Assembly: GCA_023459355.1 (NCBI GenBank)
Contig: JAEWUM010000033.1
Span: forward strand, 80,803-144,802
Source of the DNA: Bacteroidota bacterium
GTDB taxonomy: Bacteria > Bacteroidota > Bacteroidia > Bacteroidales > Paludibacteraceae
Length of the DNA stretch: 64,000 nt
Direction of reading: 5' to 3'
This document shows, piece after piece, positions 18,327-27,025 of this stretch (its first letter is position 1; each line of letters opens with the position of its first letter). The position numbers and the translations under genes are program-made. A model generated the notes under the pieces. The model saw only the letters and a program-made list of their open reading frames with translations, was not told the origin of the DNA and did not search any database.

Positions 18327-19061
18327 ATGAGAAAAATTGTATTTTCAGTTTTGGCTGTATTGCTTTCCATTCCTGTTTTTGCACAAGGTTTTTCCGCTTT
18401 TATTGTAGAAGGTTCATTACACCCTGCTGTCATTAAAAATGCCAAAGGAGATGAACCGTCTTCTATCGAGATAATTGTTTCACCGAAATCGGATGTGTCG
18501 AACATTAATTTTAAATACCGTTTGTTAAGTGGATGTAGCGTATCACCTGCAATTACTGCTGATTTTACTCAACCTCAAAAGGTACTGGTTACTAAAAACG
18601 ATGGTACTTCAAAGGAATGGATCCTGTATGTTAAACAACTGACCCCGGCATCTTTACCGCTGGAACTTTCTTTTTCAACAGATAATCCTTCTGAATGGAA
18701 CCACAAAGTAAAGGGTTGGGCTGCATTGGGTGTAGATCAATCGAAACCGACAGTAATTCGCTTCGGAAACAAAGCTGTCTCTTTTTGGGTAGCTTTCAAC
18801 GAACCTGCAAAACAGTTGAAATATGAACTGAAGATGGTTTCCAAAGAAAAAGTAAATTTTGATGGAGAATTTATTGTGGAAACTTCAGCAGATGGTCAAA
18901 AGTGGAAGATACTGAAAGAGTTTGATGAAACGAATCAAATCAGTGTTGACGGAAATTATCAGCATGATTTATCGAAAGATGTACGGTTTATTCGCTGGAC
19001 TTATATCACGAGAAATAAACTGAATCTCAATCTGAACAATATTGAAGTGACAGCAGAATGA
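18327..19061 (+). CDS. Candidate surface glycan-binding protein (DUF5018-like N-terminus)
   Basis: This 244-residue secreted protein has a signal peptide (cleavage near VFAQ) without an obvious lipobox. Residues about 20-110 resemble DUF5018-type Ig-like domains (SGCSVSPAITADFTQPQKVLVTKNDGTSKEWILYVK). Residues about 110-244 form a second domain that recurs in the 25864 protein: ASLPLEL against ASLPFEI, VIRFGNKAVSFWVAF against LIRFGSVKRSFVVAF, and VRFIRWTYITR against YRYIRWIFTKR, followed by LEN/LNNI.V. That domain has a discoidin/F5-F8-like feel. Its place directly after SusD suggests a SusE-like binding protein. The stop overlaps the ROK kinase start by 4 bp (ATGA), so the two are translationally coupled. 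Confidence 0.75.
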   Translation: MRKIVFSVLAVLLSIPVFAQGFSAFIVEGSLHPAVIKNAKGDEPSSIEIIVSPKSDVSNINFKYRLLSGCSVSPAITADFTQPQKVLVTKNDGTSKEWILYVKQLTPASLPLELSFSTDNPSEWNHKVKGWAALGVDQSKPTVIRFGNKAVSFWVAFNEPAKQLKYELKMVSKEKVNFDGEFIVETSADGQKWKILKEFDETNQISVDGNYQHDLSKDVRFIRWTYITRNKLNLNLNNIEVTAE

Positions 19062-20002
19062 ATGCGATAGGGATTGACTTGGGAGGTACATTTATTAAAT
19101 TCGGCATAATCAGTCCGGGGGGAGAAGTTTTGTATGAGGATATCATGGAAAGCAACGCCCGTTCGTCTGCCGAAAACGTAATTGATAATCTCATTTCAGC
19201 AATTAAAAGCTGTCAGCATGTTGCACAAAAAGAAGCGTTAGCAATTGCCGGTGTAGGAATCGGATCTCCGGGAATTATTGATAAAACATACCGTATTGTG
19301 CTCGGAGGAGCTGATAACATCGAAGGTTGGTTCAATCTTAACCTTGCTGATCGGATTGAGCCGGAAGTCAATCTTCCGGTTCTTTTAAACAACGATGCGA
19401 ATCTGATGGGCCTTGGAGAGCAGGCTTTCGGAGCTGCACGCGACTGTTCCGATGTTGTTTTTATTACAGTAGGAACGGGTATAGGAGGAGCGGTAATCAT
19501 CGACGGAAAGCTTTTTGGTGGTTACGACAACAGAGGTACGGAACTGGGGCATATTCCATTGTTTGCAAGTGGTATTCCTTGTTCCTGTGGTGGTGTAGGT
19601 TGTCTTGAGGCTTATGCTTCAACTACCGCGTTGGTCAGCATGTTCAGGGAAAAATGCCGTTATGCCGGAATCAGCTTTCAGGAGGAAATAAATGGCAAGT
19701 TAATTATCAGACTTTATCAGGAAAAACATTCGATTGCCGTTGAAGTTTTCAATGATCATGTTGATTATCTGGGACATGGAATTGCCGGTTTGGTCAATAT
19801 CTTTAGTCCGCAACGCGTGGTCATTGGCGGGGGAATTTCCGAAGCCGGAGATTTCTATATTGCTTCGGTTGATCAGGCTTTCCGCAAATATGTTATGCCG
19901 GATTGTGCTGTAAATACAACGATTTGTGCTGCTGTCCTTGGAAATCGCGCCGGAATGATGGGCGCTGCCCGATGGGTTTTTATGAAAACAGTGTTAAGTT
20001 AA
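19058..20002 (+). CDS. ROK-family sugar kinase
   Basis: This 314-residue cytoplasmic kinase is predicted to phosphorylate a hexose or amino sugar released by the PUL. It has an N-terminal ATP-binding motif (GIDLGGTFIKFG, residues 5-16), LLNNDANLMGLGE containing the catalytic Asp, the ROK signature region (VGTGIGGAVIIDG) and a zinc motif Cys175-x-Cys177-x4-Cys182 within PCSCGGVGCLEAYAS, preceded by ELGHIPL. Length is normal. A ROK gene also sits in the Bacteroides thetaiotaomicron heparin PUL (from memory), which fits a kinase for GlcN/GlcNAc-type products. The substrate is inferred, not shown. Confidence 0.9.
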   Translation: MNAIGIDLGGTFIKFGIISPGGEVLYEDIMESNARSSAENVIDNLISAIKSCQHVAQKEALAIAGVGIGSPGIIDKTYRIVLGGADNIEGWFNLNLADRIEPEVNLPVLLNNDANLMGLGEQAFGAARDCSDVVFITVGTGIGGAVIIDGKLFGGYDNRGTELGHIPLFASGIPCSCGGVGCLEAYASTTALVSMFREKCRYAGISFQEEINGKLIIRLYQEKHSIAVEVFNDHVDYLGHGIAGLVNIFSPQRVVIGGGISEAGDFYIASVDQAFRKYVMPDCAVNTTICAAVLGNRAGMMGAARWVFMKTVLS

Positions 20003-20018
20003 ATTAAAAAATAATATT

Positions 20019-22337
20019 ATGAAACGAATCGTACCTGCTTTTGGGGTATTACTTTCGATATTGCTTGTTAACATCAGTAATCTTCCTGCTCAGGCTAAGC
20101 CGGATGTGAAATGGCAAACAATTGAGGGCGTTTATATGCCCGTCCCTCCAAAAGTACATCCCCGCCTTTATCTCAGGGCTGAACATATAGCCGGACTGTC
20201 TGAACGCGTCAAAGATCCGGTTTTGAAAAAAGTTTGGAATGATCTACAGAAACTCAGGCAAGATAAGACACAGGAAGAAATTCCGGAAGAAAAAACATGG
20301 CGGTATTATTTTGACACAAAAGGGCTACTCACAAGAGTAGAACTCAGTGCGCTTGAGTATTTGATGACCCATGATCCTGCTCATGCGCGTGCTGCCATTG
20401 ATATGATTGCAGATACCCTTGAAACGGCGGTATATCCGCACATAAGTGATATTTCAAGAGCAATCGGACGCCTTATGGTGTCAGGATCGATCGTGTATGA
20501 CTGGTGCTATGATCAATTAACCCCTGCAGAAAAAACCCGCTTTGTAAATGCTTTTGTACGGTTAGCCAAAATGCTTGAGTGTGGTTATCCGCCTGTTAAA
20601 GATAATTCGATTGTGGGGCATGCATCCGAATGGATGATTATGCGTGATTTGATTTCCACCGGAATAGCGATATATGATGAGTATCCGGAGATGTATCACC
20701 TCGCTGCCGGTCGTTTTTTCAGGGAACATTTACCAGCCCGTAACTGGTTTTATCCCGGACAGGCATATCACCAGGGGATGTCGTATCTGAATGTCCGTTT
20801 TTCGAATGACTTGTTCGCGCTCTGGATATTCGACAGAATGGGAGCCGGTAATGTCTACCATCCTGCTCAACAATATATTCTGTATGATATGATTTATAAA
20901 CGCAGGCCGGACGGACAAATCATGCCGGGAGGAGATGTAAATTACACGCGGAAGCGGCAGGCAACCTATTCGTTACCGTCATTACTCGCCGGTAGTTATT
21001 ATAAAGACGAATATATCAATTACGAATACATGAGGGATCCGCGGGTGGATAATCAAAATAAAATTTTTGAATTCTTGTGGCGCGACACAAAACTGGGTGT
21101 GAGAAAAGCGGATGACTTGCCGCTTACCCGTTACTCCGGATTTCCTTTTGGCTGGATGATCGCCCGTACAGGCTGGGGTGCGGAAAGTGTCATTGCTGAA
21201 ATGAAAATTAACGAGTATAATTTTCTGAACCATCAGCATCACGATGCCGGCGCTTTCCAGCTTTATTACAAAGGACCGTTGGCTATTGATGCCGGAACTT
21301 ATCAGGGATCGTCGGGCGGCTATAACAGTCCGCACAACAAAAACTTTTTCAAACGAACTATCGCACACAATAGTTTATTAATTCTCGATCCTGATGAAAA
21401 ATTTCCTGCGTCGGGTTATGGCGGAGCCGATAAATCGGATTTCGTTACCAATGATGGCGGTCAGCGTTTACCCAATAACTGGAGACCGGCAGCTACACTG
21501 GAGGAGTTGTTGTCGGGCGATTTTAAAACAGGGGAAGTGTTGGCAAAATCATTTGGACCCGATAGTGTGAAACCTGAATATTCTTATTTAAAAGGGGATA
21601 TCACGCAGGCCTATTCATCAAAAGTAAAAGAAGTAAAACGTTCGTTCGTGTTTCTGAATCTGAAACGGACAGATACTCCGGCAACACTGATTGTTTTCGA
21701 TAAAATTGTTTCAGCCAACGCTGGATTTAAGAAAACATGGCTTCTACACAGTATTGAACAACCCGAAATAGAAGGTAACCGGATTACGATCGGCAGAACA
21801 AAAGACGGAGATAGTGGCGTGTTGGTAAATACGATGTTATTACCGGAAAAAGATAATGCGGAAATTACCCCTGTTGGCGGTGAAGGAAAAGAATTTTGGG
21901 TGTCGGGAGTTAACTATCCTAATGAACCGAGAGGCGGGCAGGATGAAGCCAACGAACGGGGAGCATGGCGTGTTGAAATATCGCCGCTTCGGACATCTGC
22001 AGAAGATTACTATCTCAATGTAATGCAGGTTACTGATGCAGAGCAAAAGATTATTTGTGATGTAAAACGCATCGAAGGAGAAAAAATTATTGGTGTGCAG
22101 CTTGCGGATCGTGTTGTTACATTCAGCAAGAATATGAACCTTATAGGTAGCGGTTACAACCTGAAAGTAACCGGAAAAAACACCTTTAAATTTGTGATTA
22201 CTGACATGGAGCAGGGAAACTGGCAGGTGTTGAAAAACGGAAAAGTATTCATAAAATCGTTGACGGTTGAAGAAGGAGAGCATGTGCTGCATTTCAGTGG
22301 TAAAAAAGGAACGTACCGATTTGTCAGACTAAAATAA
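20019..22337 (+). CDS. hepB: Heparinase II (PL21) heparin/heparan sulfate lyase
   Basis: This 772-residue protein, the same length as Pedobacter heparinus heparinase II, is very similar to it throughout as I recall that sequence. Long shared stretches include LAKMLECGYPPVKD, GHASEWMIMRDL, YHQGMSYLNVRF, RRPDGQI, FGWMIARTGWG and the Zn-site region. Catalytic residues of the Pedobacter enzyme (His202, Tyr257, His406) correspond to His201 (GHASEW), Tyr256 (GMSYLN) and His405 (LNHQHHDAG), all with a constant offset of one; the zinc ligand His408 corresponds to His407. The signal peptide ends near LPAQA and there is no T9SS tail, so it is predicted to be periplasmic. Heparinase II tolerates both uronic acid epimers, so it can act on heparin and heparan sulfate. 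Confidence 0.95.
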   Translation: MKRIVPAFGVLLSILLVNISNLPAQAKPDVKWQTIEGVYMPVPPKVHPRLYLRAEHIAGLSERVKDPVLKKVWNDLQKLRQDKTQEEIPEEKTWRYYFDTKGLLTRVELSALEYLMTHDPAHARAAIDMIADTLETAVYPHISDISRAIGRLMVSGSIVYDWCYDQLTPAEKTRFVNAFVRLAKMLECGYPPVKDNSIVGHASEWMIMRDLISTGIAIYDEYPEMYHLAAGRFFREHLPARNWFYPGQAYHQGMSYLNVRFSNDLFALWIFDRMGAGNVYHPAQQYILYDMIYKRRPDGQIMPGGDVNYTRKRQATYSLPSLLAGSYYKDEYINYEYMRDPRVDNQNKIFEFLWRDTKLGVRKADDLPLTRYSGFPFGWMIARTGWGAESVIAEMKINEYNFLNHQHHDAGAFQLYYKGPLAIDAGTYQGSSGGYNSPHNKNFFKRTIAHNSLLILDPDEKFPASGYGGADKSDFVTNDGGQRLPNNWRPAATLEELLSGDFKTGEVLAKSFGPDSVKPEYSYLKGDITQAYSSKVKEVKRSFVFLNLKRTDTPATLIVFDKIVSANAGFKKTWLLHSIEQPEIEGNRITIGRTKDGDSGVLVNTMLLPEKDNAEITPVGGEGKEFWVSGVNYPNEPRGGQDEANERGAWRVEISPLRTSAEDYYLNVMQVTDAEQKIICDVKRIEGEKIIGVQLADRVVTFSKNMNLIGSGYNLKVTGKNTFKFVITDMEQGNWQVLKNGKVFIKSLTVEEGEHVLHFSGKKGTYRFVRLK

Positions 22338-22469
22338 GTTCAAGAATCGAAATGTAAGGAGCAATTGTTGATTTTATCATGAAAGAGTGGGAACTATCAT
22401 TCTTCTTGATGTTTCTTTTCGTTTTATCATCGAGTGAAATTTACTCGGAAGAAAATAAATCCGGTATCA

Positions 22470-24434
22470 ATGAAACAAAATTTATTACTTACAGGATCGG
22501 TTGCCTTGATATGTACAAATTTGTTTTCAGCAAATAGAACGAGGCCAATTGATCAACGTCCCAATATCTTATGGTTGACATTCGAAGATACTAGTGCTTC
22601 GGAATTGGGATGTTACGGTAACAAAGATGTGCAAACTCCGGTTATCGACTCCCTTGCAGCCAAAGGAATTCAATATATGAATGTGTGGTCGTCGGCACCG
22701 CAAAGTTCGCCGGCTCGTTCGTCTTTGATAACGGGTTGCTATGCTACTACATTCGGTATGGATGTGCATCCGGTTCCACAAATTACTCCCGAGCATATTT
22801 TCTTTCCCAGCTTACTTCGGGATGCAGGTTATTATTGCATCAATAATGATAAAACTCATTACAACAGTATAACCGATAACCGTATTTGCTGGGATGAATC
22901 ATCCCCAAAAGCAAGCTATAGCAGTTCCGTCGGGAAAGAAAACCGGCCTTTTTTTGCCGTATTCAACACCGTTACTTCTCACATGGGCAGGATACGTACT
23001 TTTCATGTGGACAACAGGAGGGATTACAGTAAAGAAGGTATCTTGAAGGAAGAACTTAATTTGCCGCCTCATGTACCGGATTTGCCAGAAGTCCGTTCCG
23101 ACTATGCCGGACATCTGGAAGCTGTTCAAGATGTTGATAAATGGGTGGGATTGTTTCTGCATGATTTAAAAGAGAAGGGGTTGGATGATAATACGATTGT
23201 TTTTGTCTTCAGCGACCATGGCGGATGTTTGCCACGAGGAAAAGGGTATCTTTACGAAACAGGTCTTAAAATCCCTCTGATTGTTTATTTACCCCCAAAA
23301 TGGCAGCATTTGACGACTACAAAACCCGGAACCAAAGACTATACACCGATTGATTTTACGGATTTTGCTCCTACTTTATTGAGTATTACCGGGGTAAAGA
23401 TTCCGAAGTTTTATCAGGGAGTTTCTTTTCTGGGCGAAAAGGCTTCGGTAAAAAAGAAATCACATAATATCGGTTTTGCCGCTAATCAATTACATCACTA
23501 TATGCCGATGAGGGCAGCGAGCGATGGCCGATTTAAATATATCCGCAGTTATATCCCATATAAACAATTTGCTCTTCGAAACTATTATCAGTGGGGAATG
23601 CCCTCCAATATGGCTTGGGATAGTCTGTGGCTGAACGAATTGATTGATGATAAAGAAGCATTACGACAGCCTTACGTGCATCATCGACACGAAATGTTGT
23701 TTGATTTGACAAACGACCCATCCGAATTACATGATTTATCGACCGATCCTTTGTATCAAAAAGAATTGAAAAAGCTAAGAAAAATTGTGTCCGATCATGT
23801 TAGGTCAACAAAAGATTTGGGCTTTTTTATTCCTTCTTTCCGCGAGAGGAAAAACCTTTTTGAGATGGTACGTGGCTCGAAATATCCTTTGGCTAAACTT
23901 CAGGTTTTTGCGGAATTGGCCGGAAATCCTGAAATAAAAGACCTGAAAAATATTCTACGTCATTTGAAAAGCGACGACCCTAATTTTCGTTTCTGGGCTG
24001 CGGTTGCCATGTCTCAATTAGGGCTGACAAAACAGTATGATAAATGCCCCGATGAGTTGTTGCAATTATTGGATAATGAAAATCCTCATGTGGCAGCGGA
24101 AGCGGCTTATGCCTGTGCTTGTCTTGGTAATCCGGAGTTGGGAATAAAAACCTTAATAGCTTCAAAGAATGAAGCTGATATTAAGATTTATTATTCATTA
24201 TTGGAATGTCTTTCGCTTGATAAAAATATGCACTCATTCATTTCGAATTACCGGGATTTGTTGGAAAACCAAGCCTGTAATTTACCGTATCAAGAAAATG
24301 AAGATGCTGGCTTAATGGCCAGAGGCATACTTGTCAATATCGGTGCATGGAAAATTCAAGATATCTACCGAGAAAAATATAATCAAGGTCTAAAACTCAA
24401 TAGAGGAAGAAGGCCAATGTTGCCACTTCCCTAA
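22470..24434 (+). CDS. S1-family sulfatase, sulfamidase-like, with HEAT-like C-terminus
   Basis: This 654-residue protein is counted from the Met at 22470, which opens a signal peptide (LLLTGSVALICTNLFSA); a longer frame starts at 22434 but adds a charged, non-signal N-terminus. The formylglycine motif is the serine type, Ser79-Ser-Pro-Ala-Arg83 followed by SSLITG, with Ala in place of the usual second Ser. Metal-site features are FEDTSAS near the N-terminus and FSDHGG. The TFGMDVHP segment after the motif recalls N-sulfoglucosamine sulfohydrolases, so a heparan N-sulfatase role is plausible given the adjacent heparinase II. Residues about 490-600 look like HEAT-type helical repeats (LRHLKSDDPNFRFWAAVAM, LLDNENPHVAAEAAYAC). 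The substrate assignment is tentative. Confidence 0.8.
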   Translation: MKQNLLLTGSVALICTNLFSANRTRPIDQRPNILWLTFEDTSASELGCYGNKDVQTPVIDSLAAKGIQYMNVWSSAPQSSPARSSLITGCYATTFGMDVHPVPQITPEHIFFPSLLRDAGYYCINNDKTHYNSITDNRICWDESSPKASYSSSVGKENRPFFAVFNTVTSHMGRIRTFHVDNRRDYSKEGILKEELNLPPHVPDLPEVRSDYAGHLEAVQDVDKWVGLFLHDLKEKGLDDNTIVFVFSDHGGCLPRGKGYLYETGLKIPLIVYLPPKWQHLTTTKPGTKDYTPIDFTDFAPTLLSITGVKIPKFYQGVSFLGEKASVKKKSHNIGFAANQLHHYMPMRAASDGRFKYIRSYIPYKQFALRNYYQWGMPSNMAWDSLWLNELIDDKEALRQPYVHHRHEMLFDLTNDPSELHDLSTDPLYQKELKKLRKIVSDHVRSTKDLGFFIPSFRERKNLFEMVRGSKYPLAKLQVFAELAGNPEIKDLKNILRHLKSDDPNFRFWAAVAMSQLGLTKQYDKCPDELLQLLDNENPHVAAEAAYACACLGNPELGIKTLIASKNEADIKIYYSLLECLSLDKNMHSFISNYRDLLENQACNLPYQENEDAGLMARGILVNIGAWKIQDIYREKYNQGLKLNRGRRPMLPLP

Positions 24435-24453
24435 CAAATAAATTATTTGCATT

Positions 24454-25608
24454 ATGAATAGAATTTATATTATTTGTGTTTCATTGTTGCTAACTCGTTT
24501 AGTTACATTCTCTCAGGAACCGGATCCTTATGTTGCAGACCCGAATCCTGCACGTGAAATTCCTGGTATGGCACTTATCTGGAGTGATGAATTCAACACG
24601 GATGGTAAACCTGATCCGAAAAACTGGAAGTATGAAAGGGGCTTTGTCCGAAATGAAGAACTACAATGGTATCAGCCGGATAATGTTAATTGCAGGGATG
24701 GACTGTTGGTAATTGAAGGAAAACAGGAACAAGTGGTTAATCCGAACTATTTGGAAGGCAGCACTGATTGGAAAAGAAACAGGCAATATGCGAATTACAC
24801 TTCTTCGAGTATCATTTCACAGGGCTTACAACAGTTTCAGTATGGAAGATTTGAAATCAGAGCGCGTATTGATACGACAATGGGCTCCTGGCCGGCTATC
24901 TGGACAAAAGGAATCAACGGAAAGTGGCCTTATTGCGGCGAAATCGATATTATGGAGTTTTACAGAGACAAAGTGAGTGGTATACGAACAAAGCCAATCC
25001 TGCTTGCCAATGTGGCCTGGGGACATGCTACTTATTCGTGGGGAGCATGGAATACGCAGAAAGTGGCATTGACGTATTTTACAGCTAAGGATCCGGATTG
25101 GTGTGAAAAATTTCATGTGTGGCGAATGGACTGGACAGCAGATTCTATCAAGCTCTATCTGGATGATGAATTGTTAAATACGACACCCGTTGATAAAACA
25201 AAGAACCCCGACGGATACGTTCCTCAGGAACCACACAGACAGAAACATTTTATTTTATTGAATCTGGCAATCGGAGCAAACGGAGGGAATCCTGTTGCCT
25301 CAGACTATCCGATTAAGTACGAAGTTGACTATGTACGGGTGTATCAGCCGATTCCTAATGCAGTGCAGGAAGAAAAAGAAAATAAATCCCGTATTTTTCC
25401 CAATCCTTTTGCCGATTTTTTAGTTGTAGACACCGAAGATGAAATTCAAAATATCAGTATTTATACTGTAACAGGGCAGTTGTTATTCCAACAAAATAGT
25501 TTGCCGGAGAGAAAACTGAATTTATCGGAACTTGAAAGTGGATATTACATCATCAGACTGAAATTTTATGATGGATATGAATTAGTCAGGCAAATTATAA
25601 AAAAGTAA
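24454..25608 (+). CDS. GH16-family glycoside hydrolase with T9SS sorting domain
   Basis: This 384-residue secreted endo-glycosidase candidate has a signal peptide ending near TFSQ and a GH16 jelly-roll domain (about 35-300) with WSDEFN, QYGRFEIRARID, the catalytic motif Glu163-Ile-Asp165-Ile-Met-Glu168 (GEIDIMEF), FHVWRMDW and DYVRVYQP at the end. A type A T9SS tail follows (IFPNPFADFLVV, ISIYTVTGQLL, GYYIIRL, ending IIKK), so it is expected on the cell surface. GH16 includes laminarinases, agarases and endo-beta-galactosidases such as keratan sulfate-active enzymes. No lyase-type GAG activity is expected from this fold. By overall look it is laminarinase-like. Its role in a GAG locus is open. 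Confidence 0.9.
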   Translation: MNRIYIICVSLLLTRLVTFSQEPDPYVADPNPAREIPGMALIWSDEFNTDGKPDPKNWKYERGFVRNEELQWYQPDNVNCRDGLLVIEGKQEQVVNPNYLEGSTDWKRNRQYANYTSSSIISQGLQQFQYGRFEIRARIDTTMGSWPAIWTKGINGKWPYCGEIDIMEFYRDKVSGIRTKPILLANVAWGHATYSWGAWNTQKVALTYFTAKDPDWCEKFHVWRMDWTADSIKLYLDDELLNTTPVDKTKNPDGYVPQEPHRQKHFILLNLAIGANGGNPVASDYPIKYEVDYVRVYQPIPNAVQEEKENKSRIFPNPFADFLVVDTEDEIQNISIYTVTGQLLFQQNSLPERKLNLSELESGYYIIRLKFYDGYELVRQIIKK

Positions 25609-25752
25609 TAAAAAAAGAAGAGTTTGTTGATTAATAATGGTTAATTATCAGTGTTATATGTTGTTGTTCGTGTACTAGATAATAAAAATATAGAGATTTA
25701 TACTGATTTTTTTTAAACCGGGAACTCAAATAAATGAGTTTAGAAGAATTTC

Positions 25753-25786
25753 AACAATAATGCAACTTTTTTCGACAAATCTGAAA
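25753..25786 (+). promoter_or_regulatory. Candidate HTCS operator upstream of the 25864 gene
   Basis: The 27 bp at 25753-25779, ending TTTTTTCGACAAA, match 31044-31070 at 22 of 27 positions with no gap, and both are followed by a CTGAAA. The -7 element starts exactly 29 bp after the motif in both places. The rest of the 255-bp gap (25609-25863) is AT-rich and shows nothing else clear. Confidence 0.55.
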
Positions 25787-25807
25787 TTATACTAAAACAG
25801 GTTGCTT

Positions 25808-25815
25808 TAGCTTTG
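25808..25815 (+). promoter_or_regulatory. Bacteroidota -7 promoter element
   Basis: TAGCTTTG matches TAnnTTTG, about 48 bp before the start codon at 25864. There is no good -33 box; the candidate operator occupies that side, as expected for an activated promoter. Confidence 0.55.
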
Positions 25816-25863
25816 TACCTGATAATTGAAACAAATTTTCTGTAAACATTAAATTTTTAAAGC

Positions 25864-26886
25864 ATGAAAAAAACTACTTTACTTTTAGCTGTGTTGGCGT
25901 TTACCATGTTATCTCACGCACAACGCATCAGTGAACTGACTGTTGAAGGAATTACTTCCCTTGTTCCTTTTGCTGCATTTAATCCCAAGAATAATGTGGA
26001 AACAAATCCAGGCGACGGACAAATGATTTTTACGAATGCTGCTGATTTAAGTAACGTGAATGTGAGCTTGAATGTCGGAACCGATTCTTATGTTGAAGAA
26101 CCAAATCCGCTTCCTACAAACTGGAGTTCTACTGTCTCTGGAATTAAAGTAACTAAAACTGATTTGTCTTCCTGGGCAAAGTATAACATCACCTTGAAGA
26201 AAATCAATCCTGCAAGTCTTCCCTTTGAAATTAAAACGGGGTCAGGAAATTTTGACAGCGACTCATGGACTCCCGAAACTGTAGGTTGGGCAGGCGCTTG
26301 TATTGATAAAGGTCAGACTTTAATTCGATTCGGGTCAGTAAAACGTTCTTTTGTAGTTGCATTTACTGATGCACCTGATTCGTTGTATTATACTATTAAA
26401 TATTTGACAACCTCTTTCCCCACAGACGGAACTGTTGTTTTCGATGTAGATGGTTCTGCCGATGGTATTAACTGGACTTCTATTAATCAATACAATGCAA
26501 CTAATCCGATGCCGCTGTCTTCTCCTGCAGTAAAAGCTGAATTGAAAATAGCACCCCAGTATAGATATATACGTTGGATTTTCACTAAACGTGGGTCAAC
26601 AAACGTTTCACTTGAGAATATTTTGGTTACCAAAGACTCAACTACAGGAAACGCAACACATCTTGCCAATAGTGTAAAATTGTATCCGGTTGGTTCTAAG
26701 GCCTTACAGCTTGAAAGCTCAGAAGATGTAAAATCACTCCGTTTATACAATATAACCGGGACGATGGTGCTCGAAAAAATGAATCCAGGTTCTGAAATCA
26801 GTGTGAATGACCTGATTCCCGGAATCTATATTGGTGAAGTAAGACTGAAAAACGGGAATGTTATATCTAAAAAAATTAAATTCTGA
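25864..26886 (+). CDS. Secreted paralogue of the 18327 protein, with T9SS sorting domain
   Basis: This 340-residue protein has a signal peptide ending near LSHAQ. Residues about 120-265 share a domain with the 18327 protein (PASLPFEIKTGSG, TLIRFGSVKRSFVVAF, YRYIRWIFTKRGSTNVSLENILV). The N-terminal 100 residues contain an Ig-like strand pattern (VKVTKTDLSSWAKYNITLKKI). The last 70 residues (VKLYPVGSKAL, LRLYNITGTMVLEKM, GIYIGEV, ending KKIKF) form a T9SS type A tail, absent from its paralogue. It is a single-gene unit with its own promoter and a strong terminator. A surface-exposed or secreted glycan-binding role is inferred; I do not recognise a named family. Confidence 0.75.
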   Translation: MKKTTLLLAVLAFTMLSHAQRISELTVEGITSLVPFAAFNPKNNVETNPGDGQMIFTNAADLSNVNVSLNVGTDSYVEEPNPLPTNWSSTVSGIKVTKTDLSSWAKYNITLKKINPASLPFEIKTGSGNFDSDSWTPETVGWAGACIDKGQTLIRFGSVKRSFVVAFTDAPDSLYYTIKYLTTSFPTDGTVVFDVDGSADGINWTSINQYNATNPMPLSSPAVKAELKIAPQYRYIRWIFTKRGSTNVSLENILVTKDSTTGNATHLANSVKLYPVGSKALQLESSEDVKSLRLYNITGTMVLEKMNPGSEISVNDLIPGIYIGEVRLKNGNVISKKIKF

Positions 26887-26914
26887 TAATAGGTATAAAA
26901 AATAATTTGTGATG

Positions 26915-26962
26915 CTTCAGGCTGTTCGCGAAAAAACGAATAGCCTGAAGTTTTGTTTTTTT
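26915..26962 (+). terminator. Rho-independent terminator after the 25864 gene
   Basis: CTTCAGGCTGTTCG (26915-26928) pairs with CGAATAGCCTGAAG (26937-26950): a 14-bp stem with one G-U pair and an 8-base loop, followed by the T-rich run TTTTGTTTTTTT. Confidence 0.92.
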
Positions 26963-26982
26963 AATACTTTGTAATACATTTG
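26952..26982 (+). promoter_or_regulatory. Promoter of the HTCS gene (-33 TTTG, -7 TACATTTG)
   Basis: TTTG at 26952-26955 and TACATTTG at 26975-26982 are separated by 19 bp, an excellent match to the Bacteroidota sigma factor consensus. The -33 box lies inside the T-run of the preceding terminator. A full consensus fits constitutive expression of the sensor. Confidence 0.7.
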
Positions 26983-27025
26983 TTGCTGTAGCCACATGCA
27001 TTGATTTTTCATAAAAAAACATCCA

